Shown here: piece by piece, positions 15,940 through 23,286 of the stretch
How positions within the stretch are numbered: position 1 is the stretch's first letter
Layout: each line of letters begins with the position of its first letter
Assembly (NCBI GenBank): GCA_003553525.1
Contig: PWEO01000044.1
Span: 1 to 40,337, forward strand
Length of the DNA: 40,337 bases
Direction of reading: 5' to 3'
Origin: Clostridiaceae bacterium
Lineage (GTDB): Bacteria > Bacillota > Clostridia > Peptostreptococcales > T1SED10-28
Translations under genes and position numbers: made by a program
Notes under the pieces: model-generated
Told to the model about the DNA's origin: nothing
The model's database searches: none
What the model saw: the letters and a program-made list of their open reading frames with translations, nothing else

Positions 15940-16384
15940 ATGTAGAGAAACCCAATATAAAATGTTGGACTGGTTTTACAATGAACAAGGAACAAAGAGT
16001 TGGGATTTTGATCATGCTCAACAATGCACGGAATGCCGGGGCTATTATGATAAACTGCTGAAACTAGAAGAAAATTTGCCAAGAGAACCTTTGGAATTTC
16101 AAGCATCCGATGCATTCGTTCGAGCCTTGGAGGACCAGATTCGAGAAGAGAGGATACGGTTCGAAGAAAAAAGGGGAAAAAGAAGTTTTTTAAAAGAACT
16201 GGGGGCTTTTCCCGCGGTGGCTTTTATCCTTCTGCTTGCCATGGGCAGCCTCTTTTACTTCGATGTGGGGCCCTCTTTTATGCAGGTACAGCTGATAGGA
16301 CTCTTAATGTTTCCATTGATTATTCCAATCCTGGGAGCCCTTGAAAAAAATCGACAGCAGGGGCGTGATTCTTATGGCTCATGA
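15929..16384 (+). CDS. Membrane-anchored zinc-finger anti-sigma factor
   Basis: 151 residues from ATG 15929, which has AAAGGAGG before it; the longer frame from 15890 has none. The cytoplasmic N-terminus carries H29-x3-C33-x2-C36 (HAQQCTEC), the ZAS motif of zinc-binding anti-sigma factors. Two hydrophobic segments (about 90-112 and 118-140) anchor it in the membrane. It overlaps the sigma gene by 11 bases and the following gene by 11, so the three are probably translated together. It should hold the sigma factor inactive until a signal, possibly thiol or envelope stress, arrives; the signal is inferred only from the ZAS motif. Confidence 0.8.
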   Translation: MDSKCRETQYKMLDWFYNEQGTKSWDFDHAQQCTECRGYYDKLLKLEENLPREPLEFQASDAFVRALEDQIREERIRFEEKRGKRSFLKELGAFPAVAFILLLAMGSLFYFDVGPSFMQVQLIGLLMFPLIIPILGALEKNRQQGRDSYGS

Positions 16385-16676
16385 TTTAGCGGAAGTTCCG
16401 GTAATACTTTGGGTACTGCTAGGCACGGTATTGCTTCTCCAAGGCTCCTGGATGTTTTACGACGCGAAAAAAAGAAAGGAATATCCCTGGATTTGGGGGA
16501 TTTTCGGACTGCTGAACACCCCGACAAATTTACTGATTTATTTAGTGGTCACCAGAATAATCAAGAAGAAAAAAACTTGTCCCCACTGCGGAGAAATGGT
16601 GGAAGAGAAAGGGACTTACTGCAGTTACTGCGGCGAAGAAATTCCCGAGAATCCAAAGGATGAAAAAGGGAAATAG
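16374..16676 (+). CDS. Small membrane protein with C-terminal zinc ribbon
   Basis: 100 residues from ATG 16374, overlapping the anti-sigma stop. Two hydrophobic segments (about 8-27 and 48-66) flank a short basic loop FYDAKKRKEYPW. The C-terminus is a zinc ribbon, CPHCGEMVEEKGTYCSYCGEE, with four cysteines as two CxxC knuckles. The membrane part recalls the small Yxl-type accessory proteins of the SigY operon. Tight coupling to the sigma and anti-sigma genes suggests a third part of the sensing complex. Function is not known. Confidence 0.75.
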   Translation: MAHDLAEVPVILWVLLGTVLLLQGSWMFYDAKKRKEYPWIWGIFGLLNTPTNLLIYLVVTRIIKKKKTCPHCGEMVEEKGTYCSYCGEEIPENPKDEKGK

Positions 16677-16680
16677 AAAG

Positions 16681-16718
16681 ATACCCATATAATCAATGAA
16701 AATCGATTATATGGGTAT
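16681..16718 (+). terminator. Strong hairpin ending the sigma operon
   Basis: A perfect 14-bp stem (16681-16694 with 16705-16718) has a 10-nt loop. It lies five bases after the zinc-ribbon gene and separates the sigma operon from the selenoprotein gene. The T content after it is modest. Confidence 0.65.
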
Positions 16719-16812
16719 TAATGTTTATAAATAGGGTTTTCGATTTTTGTAACACGCTTCAGAGAACAGGTGGAAAGTCCTCGGAAAAAACTCAGAAAAG
16801 AAGGTGAGAGCA

Positions 16813-17103
16813 GTGAAAATTGAAATAAGCGAAAAAGCCAAGGAATACGCCTTAAGCGTGGGAAAGCCCGTCATCATCCGTTATGATAAAAAAGGATGAT
16901 GCCACAGCGGCTTTCGCTATGTTCCGGTGATTGATTTTAGCGATGGCAAAGATAGTCTGGAAGACTATGAAAAACATGAAGTTCAGGGAATTACGCTTTA
17001 TATCAGCAAAAAAGCGGAGTTGGAGGATGAAAAGATTACTATTGATCTTGCTCAGTTGTTTAAATGGAAACAGTTTACCGTGGAAGGTCTGAAGGTGGTA
17101 TAA
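16813..17103 (+). CDS. Selenoprotein with Sec-Cys motif (HesB-like / CC-Se motif family)
   Basis: 96 residues when the in-frame TGA at 16897-16899 is read as selenocysteine (residue 29), directly followed by Cys30 in a KKGUCHSGF context. Start is GTG 16813 with AAGGTGAG upstream. Coding continues in frame for 67 codons past the TGA to TAA 17101. The N-terminus KIEISEKAKEYAL and the C-terminus (GITLYISKKAEL, ITIDLAQLFKWKQFTVEGLKV) look like the small HesB-like family, in which a Cys-Cys or Sec-Cys pair sits after the first strand. A downstream stem-loop may be the bacterial SECIS. Its 3' end overlaps the convergent PLP-enzyme gene by 29 bases. The molecular role of the family is not settled; redox or selenium/sulfur transfer is plausible. 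Confidence 0.85.
16903..16943 (+). other. Candidate bacterial SECIS element
   Basis: Just 3' of the TGA codon two exclusive folds are possible. One is TCGCTA (16914-16919) with TAGCGA (16938-16943), an 18-nt loop containing GGTG, starting 14 bases after the TGA. The other is a shorter stem with AGCG (16906-16909), CGCT (16915-16918) and loop GCTTT. Bacterial SECIS loops usually lie about 16-37 bases after the TGA with a G in the apical loop, which favours the first. Confidence 0.45.
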
Positions 17104-18070
17104 GCCCGAAGACCCCGCCGGTATGAATGAAAAGGATCCTTTGAGCGTTATTAAAGGTTCCTTTTTTGATTTCCTCTGTTAAACCATACAGCGCTTTCCC
17201 TGTGTAAACGGGATCCAAGAGAATTCCCTCGGACCGGGCAATGTGTTGCAGGAAATCCCATTCCACGGCTCGGCTTTTTCCATATCCTTCTCCCACATAG
17301 CCGTCAATAATGGTAATGTTCTCCGGCACGAACCGGGGATGATGGGCATCCGGGGGAGTGGAATCAATATAGGTTACCGCTTCTTTAAGTATCAAGGAAA
17401 TCCGGTGCTGAAATGTTTTAGCATCGGCGGCAATATTAAAACCGATAATTTCTCCGGGGTAGTCATACATAACTTTTCCTAAAATTAAGCCTCCTAAGGT
17501 AGAACCGGAGCCCGTAGGAACAACCACCGCGTCAAAGGAAAAGCCCAAGGACTTTTCCTGTTCTTGAATTTCTTTAATTACATCACTATAGCCGAAACAG
17601 CCTAGACCGTTGGAAGCCCCTTCGGGAATGATGTAAGGGGTTTTCCCCTGGTTTATTAACTGATTTGCCAGGTCTTCGAGAAGCTCTTTCCGGCGGTGCT
17701 GATAATCGGATTCGCTGATCCGTTTAATGGTAGCACCAAAAAGATGATCCAGCAAATAATTTCCGATCATCTCCGGTTCCCGGTTTTCCTTTAAAATCAG
17801 ATACACGGGAATCCCCAGTTTGGCCCCCAGGGCGGCAGTGGCCCGGCAGTGGTTGGATTGGATCGCTCCGCAGGTAATTAAAGCGTCGGCCCCTTTCCCG
17901 AAGGCTTCCTCCATTAAGTATTCCAGTTTTCGGATTTTATTCCCGGAGAATTCTATTCCCGTTTGGTCGTCTCTTTTGATATAAATCTCGGGACCCTTTA
18001 AGGATTTGCTTAATCGGCCAAGCTTTTCTATTTTAGTTGGCAACGTGGCGTAAGATCTTTTGTTTAACAT
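17075..18070 (-). CDS. PLP-dependent D-cysteine desulfhydrase / ACC deaminase family enzyme
   Basis: 331 residues from the ATG at 18070, which follows AAGGAGG; the longer frame upstream runs into the permease gene. Fold-type II PLP enzyme: the PLP lysine is K45 in FSGNKIRKLEYL, followed by GAIQSNHCRATAALGAKLG and the glycine-rich phosphate loop VPTGSGSTLGGL. The family includes D-cysteine desulfhydrase (giving pyruvate, sulfide and ammonia) and 1-aminocyclopropane-1-carboxylate deaminase; the first is more likely in an anaerobe. It is the last gene of the ABC operon, 23 bases after the permease stop, and its tail overlaps the selenoprotein gene. Confidence 0.82.
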   Translation of the reverse strand: MLNKRSYATLPTKIEKLGRLSKSLKGPEIYIKRDDQTGIEFSGNKIRKLEYLMEEAFGKGADALITCGAIQSNHCRATAALGAKLGIPVYLILKENREPEMIGNYLLDHLFGATIKRISESDYQHRRKELLEDLANQLINQGKTPYIIPEGASNGLGCFGYSDVIKEIQEQEKSLGFSFDAVVVPTGSGSTLGGLILGKVMYDYPGEIIGFNIAADAKTFQHRISLILKEAVTYIDSTPPDAHHPRFVPENITIIDGYVGEGYGKSRAVEWDFLQHIARSEGILLDPVYTGKALYGLTEEIKKGTFNNAQRILFIHTGGVFGLIPPSDLPR

Positions 18071-18093
18071 AAATACCTCCTTACAATCTAGGT

Positions 18094-18861
18094 TTAAAGA
18101 ATTTCCATGGTTTTTATCCGTCGAATGGTTCCAAACAGGCATAGGGCAGTTAAAACAATGGTACTTCCTAACACCGGGGCTAGAGAAGACCAGTCAAAGA
18201 AAAATTTCGCGCTTTCCTCTATTAAACCGTAGGGAAGGAAATTTTGCAAGGAACTAAAATTATTCAACAGAGGAAAAATCAGGAAAGAAACAAACAATGT
18301 CAACAGTACCGAGGGAATTCCTTTTTGGATAATGCTGATTAAGAGGAACAACAGGGAGATAAGAAAAATAAAGTACAGGGAAAAAAGCATGCCCCCCTGG
18401 AGCACTCCCGATATATCCAAACCGGTATATTCAAACAGTACTCGGCCGTAAAAGTTATTTACCATAAATCCCAAAAGGGTGGCAACCACAAGTCCGGTTC
18501 CGTACAAGAGGAATTTTGATAAAACCAGGGTCGTGGCACTTCCGCCTTTGCTTCGGGGAAGAATCCAATATTTTCTCTGTAATTCATGGGCAAGGGTTCC
18601 CATAATCGTAAGGGTTACCACAATCAATCCGATCTGGGAAAGGTTGCCCATATAACTTCTAAGAAGTCCCTGTTGGGAGGTATCCATCATCCCCATCATG
18701 GCAGGATCAAAGCCTTCGCTTTCCAGGATCAAGGGAAGCATTCGATACATAATCGGTTCCATCAGTCCGAAAAGAATGTAGGTAATGATCAGAATTAATA
18801 TTCGATAGGTTCGAAGATTTTCGAGAAATTCTTTCTTAAAGTACGCGAAAAAGTTTTTCAT
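18094..18861 (-). CDS. ABC transporter permease (YxlG-like)
   Basis: 255 residues. Six hydrophobic segments, with a short cytoplasmic N-terminus FFAYFKKEFLENLRTYR and a large outer loop between the first two, as in ABC-2 permeases. IGLIVVTLTIMGTLAHELQRKYW is a typical ABC-2 stretch. It overlaps the ATPase stop by four bases (ATGA) and has AAGGTGGTGA before its ATG, so the two are co-translated. In B. subtilis the comparable permease YxlG belongs to the SigY operon. The transported compound is unknown. Confidence 0.82.
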   Translation of the reverse strand: MKNFFAYFKKEFLENLRTYRILILIITYILFGLMEPIMYRMLPLILESEGFDPAMMGMMDTSQQGLLRSYMGNLSQIGLIVVTLTIMGTLAHELQRKYWILPRSKGGSATTLVLSKFLLYGTGLVVATLLGFMVNNFYGRVLFEYTGLDISGVLQGGMLFSLYFIFLISLLFLLISIIQKGIPSVLLTLFVSFLIFPLLNNFSSLQNFLPYGLIEESAKFFFDWSSLAPVLGSTIVLTALCLFGTIRRIKTMEIL

Positions 18862-19775
18862 TTTCCATTCACCACCTTTACAAAAATATCTTCCAGACTG
18901 GAGCGTTTCAGGGATAAAGAAATGATCGGTAAAGAAAACTCACTGAGGACTTCCAACAGTTTTCCCTGGGCTTTTTTTCGATCATGGACGTATAGGGTCA
19001 TATGGTTGTTATTGATGTTGATTTTATCCACCCAGGTCTGCTGTAACAGGGGATCTTTAAGTGCGCTGCAATTGCCCTCCCACTGAATTTCATAGATCGG
19101 TTGAAGGTATTGTTCCTGAAGGGTTTCCAAACTTTCTTCCAAGTGGATGGTTCCTTCATGGAGAATCGCAATACGGTCACAGATTTTTTCCACATCACTT
19201 AAAATATGGGTGGACAGAAAAATCGTGGTGTTTTCATCCTTGAGACCAAGGATGATGTCCAGAAGCTCACGTCTTCCCTGGGGATCCAAGGCCGAGGAAG
19301 GTTCGTCAAGAAATAAAATTTTTGGGTGGTTGTAAACCGAGACCGCAAGTCCCAGTCTTTGCCGCATCCCCCGGGAGTATCCTCCTATTTTTCGAGTGGA
19401 GGCTTCCGTTAAGTCCACCAGCTTTAAAAGTTCCCGGTTTCGGTTGTTTATATCTTCCCGATTATAGCCGCTGATTTTCCCGATGTATTCCAGGTATTCG
19501 ATGCCTTTCATATAGGGATAAAATTGAGGATCCTCGGGGAGATACCCGATGACTTTTTGAAGCTTTTCAATATTTCCCTGCAGGGGCAGTCCGTCAATCC
19601 TGATGTCTCCTTCCCTATAAGAGGTGAGTCCCGTCAGGATATTCATGGTTGTGGTTTTTCCGGCACCGTTCTGTCCGAGAAATCCATAAATTTCACCGGG
19701 GTTTATGGTAAAATCGATGCCTTTTAAGACCTGATGTTTCCCGAATTGTTTTTGTAAATTTTTCACCTGTATCAT
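18858..19775 (-). CDS. ABC transporter ATP-binding protein (YxlF-like)
   Basis: 305 residues. Walker A GQNGAGKTT near residue 37, Q-loop region VIGYLPEDPQFYPYM, signature YSRGMRQRLGLA, Walker B ILFLDEPSSALDP and the switch STHILSD are all intact. The C-terminal 90 residues form the accessory domain usual in ABC-2 exporters. It follows the small PLDc_N gene by one base and overlaps the permease. A role in export or in sensing for the sigma factor is inferred from the operon. Confidence 0.92.
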   Translation of the reverse strand: MIQVKNLQKQFGKHQVLKGIDFTINPGEIYGFLGQNGAGKTTTMNILTGLTSYREGDIRIDGLPLQGNIEKLQKVIGYLPEDPQFYPYMKGIEYLEYIGKISGYNREDINNRNRELLKLVDLTEASTRKIGGYSRGMRQRLGLAVSVYNHPKILFLDEPSSALDPQGRRELLDIILGLKDENTTIFLSTHILSDVEKICDRIAILHEGTIHLEESLETLQEQYLQPIYEIQWEGNCSALKDPLLQQTWVDKININNNHMTLYVHDRKKAQGKLLEVLSEFSLPIISLSLKRSSLEDIFVKVVNGK

Positions 19776-19776
19776 A

Positions 19777-19995
19777 TTAATGCTCCTTTCGTCCGAAAAT
19801 TAAAAAGGCGATGGGGCCCAGGGTATTTACCAAGAGCACAATGGCGACCCACCAAAGTTCCGATAGGTTACGAACCCCTCGATTTCCGATGATGGAAAAA
19901 CATAAAATCTTCAACCCAAGCTCCAAAATCACTAAGGGCACAATAATTAAAACAATTTCCATGGTTTCCAGATTCCCCAAAAATTCCTGAATCAT
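19777..19995 (-). CDS. Small PLDc_N-domain membrane protein (YxlE-like)
   Basis: 72 residues from ATG 19995, which follows GGAGGTGG; a GTG at 20004 lies inside that site. Two hydrophobic segments enclose RGVRNLSELWWVAIVLL, ending with NTLGPIAFLIFGRKEH. This is the pattern of the phospholipase D-nuclease N-terminal (PLDc_N) small proteins, such as YxlE, an accessory anti-sigma component of SigY. It is the first gene of the minus-strand operon and lies directly behind the ECF-type promoter at 20026-20050. Confidence 0.78.
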   Translation of the reverse strand: MIQEFLGNLETMEIVLIIVPLVILELGLKILCFSIIGNRGVRNLSELWWVAIVLLVNTLGPIAFLIFGRKEH

Positions 19996-20025
19996 AAATG
20001 CCACCTCCAGTTTCTTTATTAATAA

Positions 20026-20050
20026 AACGAAAAAAGTGGAAAGAAGTTCA
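20026..20050 (-). promoter_or_regulatory. ECF-type promoter of the ABC operon
   Basis: On the minus strand TGAAC (20050-20046) and CGTT (20029-20026) are 16 bases apart, exactly as ahead of the sigma factor gene. The 13 bases ATAAAATGAACTT are identical in both places. The -10 lies about 30 bases before the first start codon of the operon. Confidence 0.65.
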
Positions 20051-20158
20051 TTTTATTTCATGGAATTTGGATTTAATCATCATAATTTTTTTCAGAGCTC
20101 AAAGGAGCAGGCTAATTCAGGGAAAGGATGAACTAAGTAATTTAACTATGTAAAAGAA

Positions 20159-20186
20159 AAAGCATCCCGGGAAAAAGGGATGCTTT
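20159..20186 (-). terminator. Intrinsic terminator of the symporter gene
   Basis: A 10-bp perfect stem (20159-20168 with 20177-20186) has an 8-nt loop. Read on the minus strand it is followed by a T-rich tract ending TTTTCTTTT. It lies 21 bases after the symporter stop codon. Confidence 0.8.
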
Positions 20187-20207
20187 GCTGAATCGAATAT
20201 CATAAAC

Positions 20208-21515
20208 CTATTTATCTTTATCAACTTCCACTGGAGTTTTTTCCACTTCCCCAACCCAAGCGCCGGCATTCAAGTCGATTTTATTATTCCACTTGGCAAC
20301 CACACTGGATACGGATAAGTCTCCGGCCACATTATTCATGGTTCTAAAGGCATCGAGTATGGGATCCACACCGGCCACAAAAGCTACAACACCTAAGGGA
20401 AGTCCCAATTGGGTAAGAACTAAGGAAAGCATAATCAGACCGGCTCCCGGTACGCCTGCGGTACCGATACTGGCCAATACCGTAGTGGTTACGATGGTAA
20501 GTTGTTGCGCAAGAGTTAGGCTCTCTCCAATCAGGTTAGCAGCAAAAATTGCAGCAACCCCTTGGTACATTGCGGTACCATCCATATTAATGGTGGCTCC
20601 CAGAGGCAATGTGAAAGAATAAATACTCTCATCAATTTTTAAATTATCCTCTGCGGCTTTCATGGAAACCGGCAACACACCGGCACTGGATCTTGTGGCA
20701 AAGGCCATTAATAAAGCTTCTTTTGTACCGCTAATAAAACGAAGAGGGGATTTCTTTAAGATCAAAACATTTAAAACCAGTCCATAGACTAAGGTCATAT
20801 GGATCGCCACGCCGATGACAAAGGCGGCAATTAAAATCCCAAAATCCACCAAGGCTTCCGGTCCCGTATTTCCAAAAGTTGTAGCAAGGAGGGCGAACAC
20901 TCCGAATACACCAAACTCCATCACTCCTCGAACAATTTTAAACATAACTTCCGAGGCGGTTTCCGTGATGCTGAAAATGATGTCCACGCCTTTTTGTATT
21001 TCCGGTTTAGCGGTTTCCCGAAGGAAGGCCATTCCGATTCCGAAAATAATGGCAAAAACTAATACTTGAAGGATTTCCGCATCGGCCATGGCTCGGAACA
21101 CATTTCTAGGAACCAGGTTTAGGAATACATCGATCATCCCCGGAGCTTCGGATGGATCCATGGTAAAATCTCCCGGTAAGGTAAGGCCGGTACCGGGATT
21201 AAAGATGTTGGCCATAATCAGTCCGATAACGATGGCTACTGCAGTGGTTAGGATATAAAGTAATAAGGTTTGCCCCCCCACACGGCCCAATTGATTGGGC
21301 GTAAGCTTTTTCATAGCGGTAATCAGGGTAAAGATGACAATAGGGATTACCACCATCTGTAACAGTCTTAAGAATAGGGTACCGATGGGTTCAATAACGG
21401 TGATGGGCTCCCCGACAATCAGACCGGCAATGATTCCCAAAACAAAGGCGACTCCCATTCTTTGGATAAAAGGTATTGAAAAATAGCGTTTAAAAAAGCT
21501 TTGTTGCTCTGCCAT
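20208..21515 (-). CDS. Dicarboxylate/glutamate:cation symporter (DAACS family)
   Basis: 435 residues from ATG 21515, with AAGGAGG upstream. An integral membrane carrier of the GltP/GltT type taking up glutamate, aspartate or C4-dicarboxylates with Na+ or H+. Re-entrant loop one carries FATRSSAGVLPVS (the Ser-rich tip), transmembrane seven NMDGTAMYQ and re-entrant loop two GTAGVPGAGLIML. The helix-eight motif DPILDAFRTMNNVAGD holds the Asp, Arg and Asn of the substrate site; the Arg fits acidic substrates. It is a single gene with its own promoter and terminator. Confidence 0.92.
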   Translation of the reverse strand: MAEQQSFFKRYFSIPFIQRMGVAFVLGIIAGLIVGEPITVIEPIGTLFLRLLQMVVIPIVIFTLITAMKKLTPNQLGRVGGQTLLLYILTTAVAIVIGLIMANIFNPGTGLTLPGDFTMDPSEAPGMIDVFLNLVPRNVFRAMADAEILQVLVFAIIFGIGMAFLRETAKPEIQKGVDIIFSITETASEVMFKIVRGVMEFGVFGVFALLATTFGNTGPEALVDFGILIAAFVIGVAIHMTLVYGLVLNVLILKKSPLRFISGTKEALLMAFATRSSAGVLPVSMKAAEDNLKIDESIYSFTLPLGATINMDGTAMYQGVAAIFAANLIGESLTLAQQLTIVTTTVLASIGTAGVPGAGLIMLSLVLTQLGLPLGVVAFVAGVDPILDAFRTMNNVAGDLSVSSVVAKWNNKIDLNAGAWVGEVEKTPVEVDKDK

Positions 21516-21556
21516 ATTAATCCTCCTTCTTATTAAAATATTTGAATATTGAAACA

Positions 21557-21585
21557 ATTATAACAAAGTTTAAACTAAAGTTCAA
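21557..21585 (-). promoter_or_regulatory. Sigma-A promoter of the symporter gene
   Basis: Minus-strand TTGAAC (21585-21580) and a perfect TATAAT (21562-21557) are separated by 17 bases, about 40 bases before the ATG. Confidence 0.7.
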
Positions 21586-21702
21586 TAAAAATCATTTTTT
21601 CTTTAGATAATATTCATGGTATAATCGATAGACATACAGAACAATATAATCCGAAGTTTCACGGAAAAACTTCATATGGAATTAAATAGAGGAGGGAATG
21701 AG

Positions 21703-22254
21703 ATGTTTTATTATCCCATAGATCAAGAGGTGAAAATGGGGCTTCTGGAACTAAAAGATGCTCCGAAGCTTTATCGTCTCATTCAGGAAAATCGGGAGCA
21801 TCTGAAAACTTGGCTGGGCTGGGTAGACAGTATCAATAGTATTCAGGACACAAAGCACTATATTAAAGTGGTGCAGAGTAAAATGGTGGAGGGACAAGGA
21901 TTTCAAAGCAGTATCTGGGTTAAGGGAGAACTGGCGGGATTAATCGGATTTCACAATTTCAGTATGCAAAATCGTTCAGTATCCATAGGGTACTGGCTTG
22001 GGAAAAAATATCAAAAACAAGGAGTTGCTGTCCGGGCTACTGAGGCCCTTGTGGAATATGCCTTTAATCAATGGGATATCCACCGGATTGAAATACGTTG
22101 TGGCGCTGAAAATTTTGGAAGTCAGCGTATTCCTGAAAAATTGGGGTTTCAACAAGAAGGACTGCACCGGGAGGTTGAATGGCTGTATGATCACTATGTG
22201 GATCACCGGGTGTATAGTATGTTAAAACAGGAATGGGAAGAAAAAAACAGGTAA
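21703..22254 (+). CDS. GNAT acetyltransferase, RimJ/RimL-like
   Basis: 183 residues from ATG 21703, preceded by GAGGAGGG. It has the RimL/YdaF-type layout: LLELKDAPKLYRLIQENREHLKTWLGW at the N-terminus, acetyl-CoA motif A YWLGKKYQKQGVAVRATEALVEYAF, and motif B IEIRCGAENFGSQRIPEKLGFQQEG. Such enzymes acetylate the N-terminus of ribosomal proteins or small amines. A 7-bp hairpin (21653-21659 with 21667-21673) lies in its leader, of unknown meaning. The psd gene follows 12 bases later, so the two may be co-transcribed. Confidence 0.87.
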   Translation: MFYYPIDQEVKMGLLELKDAPKLYRLIQENREHLKTWLGWVDSINSIQDTKHYIKVVQSKMVEGQGFQSSIWVKGELAGLIGFHNFSMQNRSVSIGYWLGKKYQKQGVAVRATEALVEYAFNQWDIHRIEIRCGAENFGSQRIPEKLGFQQEGLHREVEWLYDHYVDHRVYSMLKQEWEEKNR

Positions 22255-22266
22255 TGGAGTGAAAAT

Positions 22267-23163
22267 ATGCGAATTATGTATATCGAACGAAAAACCGGGG
22301 AGCTCAAAGAGGAAAAGGTTCCGGGACGGGTTTTTCTACAGTGGATTTATGGAAATCGATTAGGAAAACTCACACTTTGGGCCCTGGTTAAACGAAAGTG
22401 GGTTTCGAAGTGTTATGGGAAAATCCAGGACCGGCCCTTTAGCAGGAGAAAAATCCAAGAGTTTGTTTCGAATCAAGGTATCGATATGACCGAGGCGGAA
22501 CGAGAGAACCCTGAGGACTACCATAGCTTTAACGACTTTTTTTGCCGGAAACTAAAAGCCAAGGCAAGGCCTGTAGCTCCCGAAGAAAAAACGTTGGCAT
22601 CTCCCGCCGATGGAAAACTATTGGCCTATGAAAATATTGATAGGGAAGAGGTCGTTCAGATCAAGGGATTACACTACTCCCTGGGGGAACTGATTGGGGA
22701 TAAAACCTTAGCAAAAGCTTATCAAGGGGGAAGTAAGATTATTATTCGCCTGGCACCCGCTGATTACCATCGATTTCATTTTCCTGACAATGGAGTAGTG
22801 GGTAGCACAAAAAAAATAAAAGGGAGTTACAGCTCGGTAAATCCCATGGCCTTAGAGAAAATCATACGACTGTATGTACAAAACAAGCGGGACATCACGG
22901 ATTTTATGTCCGAGAATTTTGGAGAAATTTTATACATAGAAATCGGTGCTACCTGTGTCGGAACCATTATTCAGTCGGTGGAAGAGCATCAGCGGGTTGA
23001 AAAAGGAGAGGAAAAAGGATATTTTGCCTTTGGCGGCTCCACGGTGATTTTATTTTTCAAGGAAGGCAAGGTGAAAATCCACGAAGATTTACTGGAAAAC
23101 ACAAAAAAAGGTTTGGAAACAATGGTCTATATGGGAGAAGGAATTGGAGAGAAGAAGCGTTAA
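22267..23163 (+). CDS. psd: Phosphatidylserine decarboxylase
   Basis: 298 residues. It makes phosphatidylethanolamine at the membrane. YHSFNDFFCRKLK and SPADGKLLAY are family marks, as is APADYHRFHFP with the catalytic His. The pyruvoyl group should form by cleavage before S258 in the FGGST motif (LGST in many relatives), giving a small alpha chain of about 41 residues. The length and the N-terminal extension match the clostridial type II enzymes. The ribosome site TGGAGTG is weak. A terminator follows. Confidence 0.93.
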   Translation: MRIMYIERKTGELKEEKVPGRVFLQWIYGNRLGKLTLWALVKRKWVSKCYGKIQDRPFSRRKIQEFVSNQGIDMTEAERENPEDYHSFNDFFCRKLKAKARPVAPEEKTLASPADGKLLAYENIDREEVVQIKGLHYSLGELIGDKTLAKAYQGGSKIIIRLAPADYHRFHFPDNGVVGSTKKIKGSYSSVNPMALEKIIRLYVQNKRDITDFMSENFGEILYIEIGATCVGTIIQSVEEHQRVEKGEEKGYFAFGGSTVILFFKEGKVKIHEDLLENTKKGLETMVYMGEGIGEKKR

Positions 23164-23206
23164 AGCATTAAATGTTTTATTGTAATTCTTGAATTTGCAA
23201 CATAGA

Positions 23207-23243
23207 AAAAGACGAAGGCCTCACTACGAGTTCTTCGTCTTTT
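23207..23243. terminator. Bidirectional intrinsic terminator
   Basis: A perfect 11-bp stem (23207-23217 with 23233-23243) has A and T runs at its foot and a 15-nt loop. It lies between the convergent psd and rubrerythrin genes and can serve both. Confidence 0.85.
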
Positions 23244-23286
23244 ATCCATTTTTAATACTCACTATGAATATACTGTAAAGCCGAAA

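Noticed and set aside
16897-16899. In-frame TGA as a nonsense mutation making a pseudogene
   Set aside because: The frame is clean on both sides, Cys follows directly in the known Sec-Cys pattern, and a stem-loop lies downstream, so Sec coding is the better reading.
21620-21650. Two TATAAT words upstream of the GNAT gene as promoters
   Set aside because: Neither has a recognisable -35 at 16-18 bases; the region is simply AT-rich.
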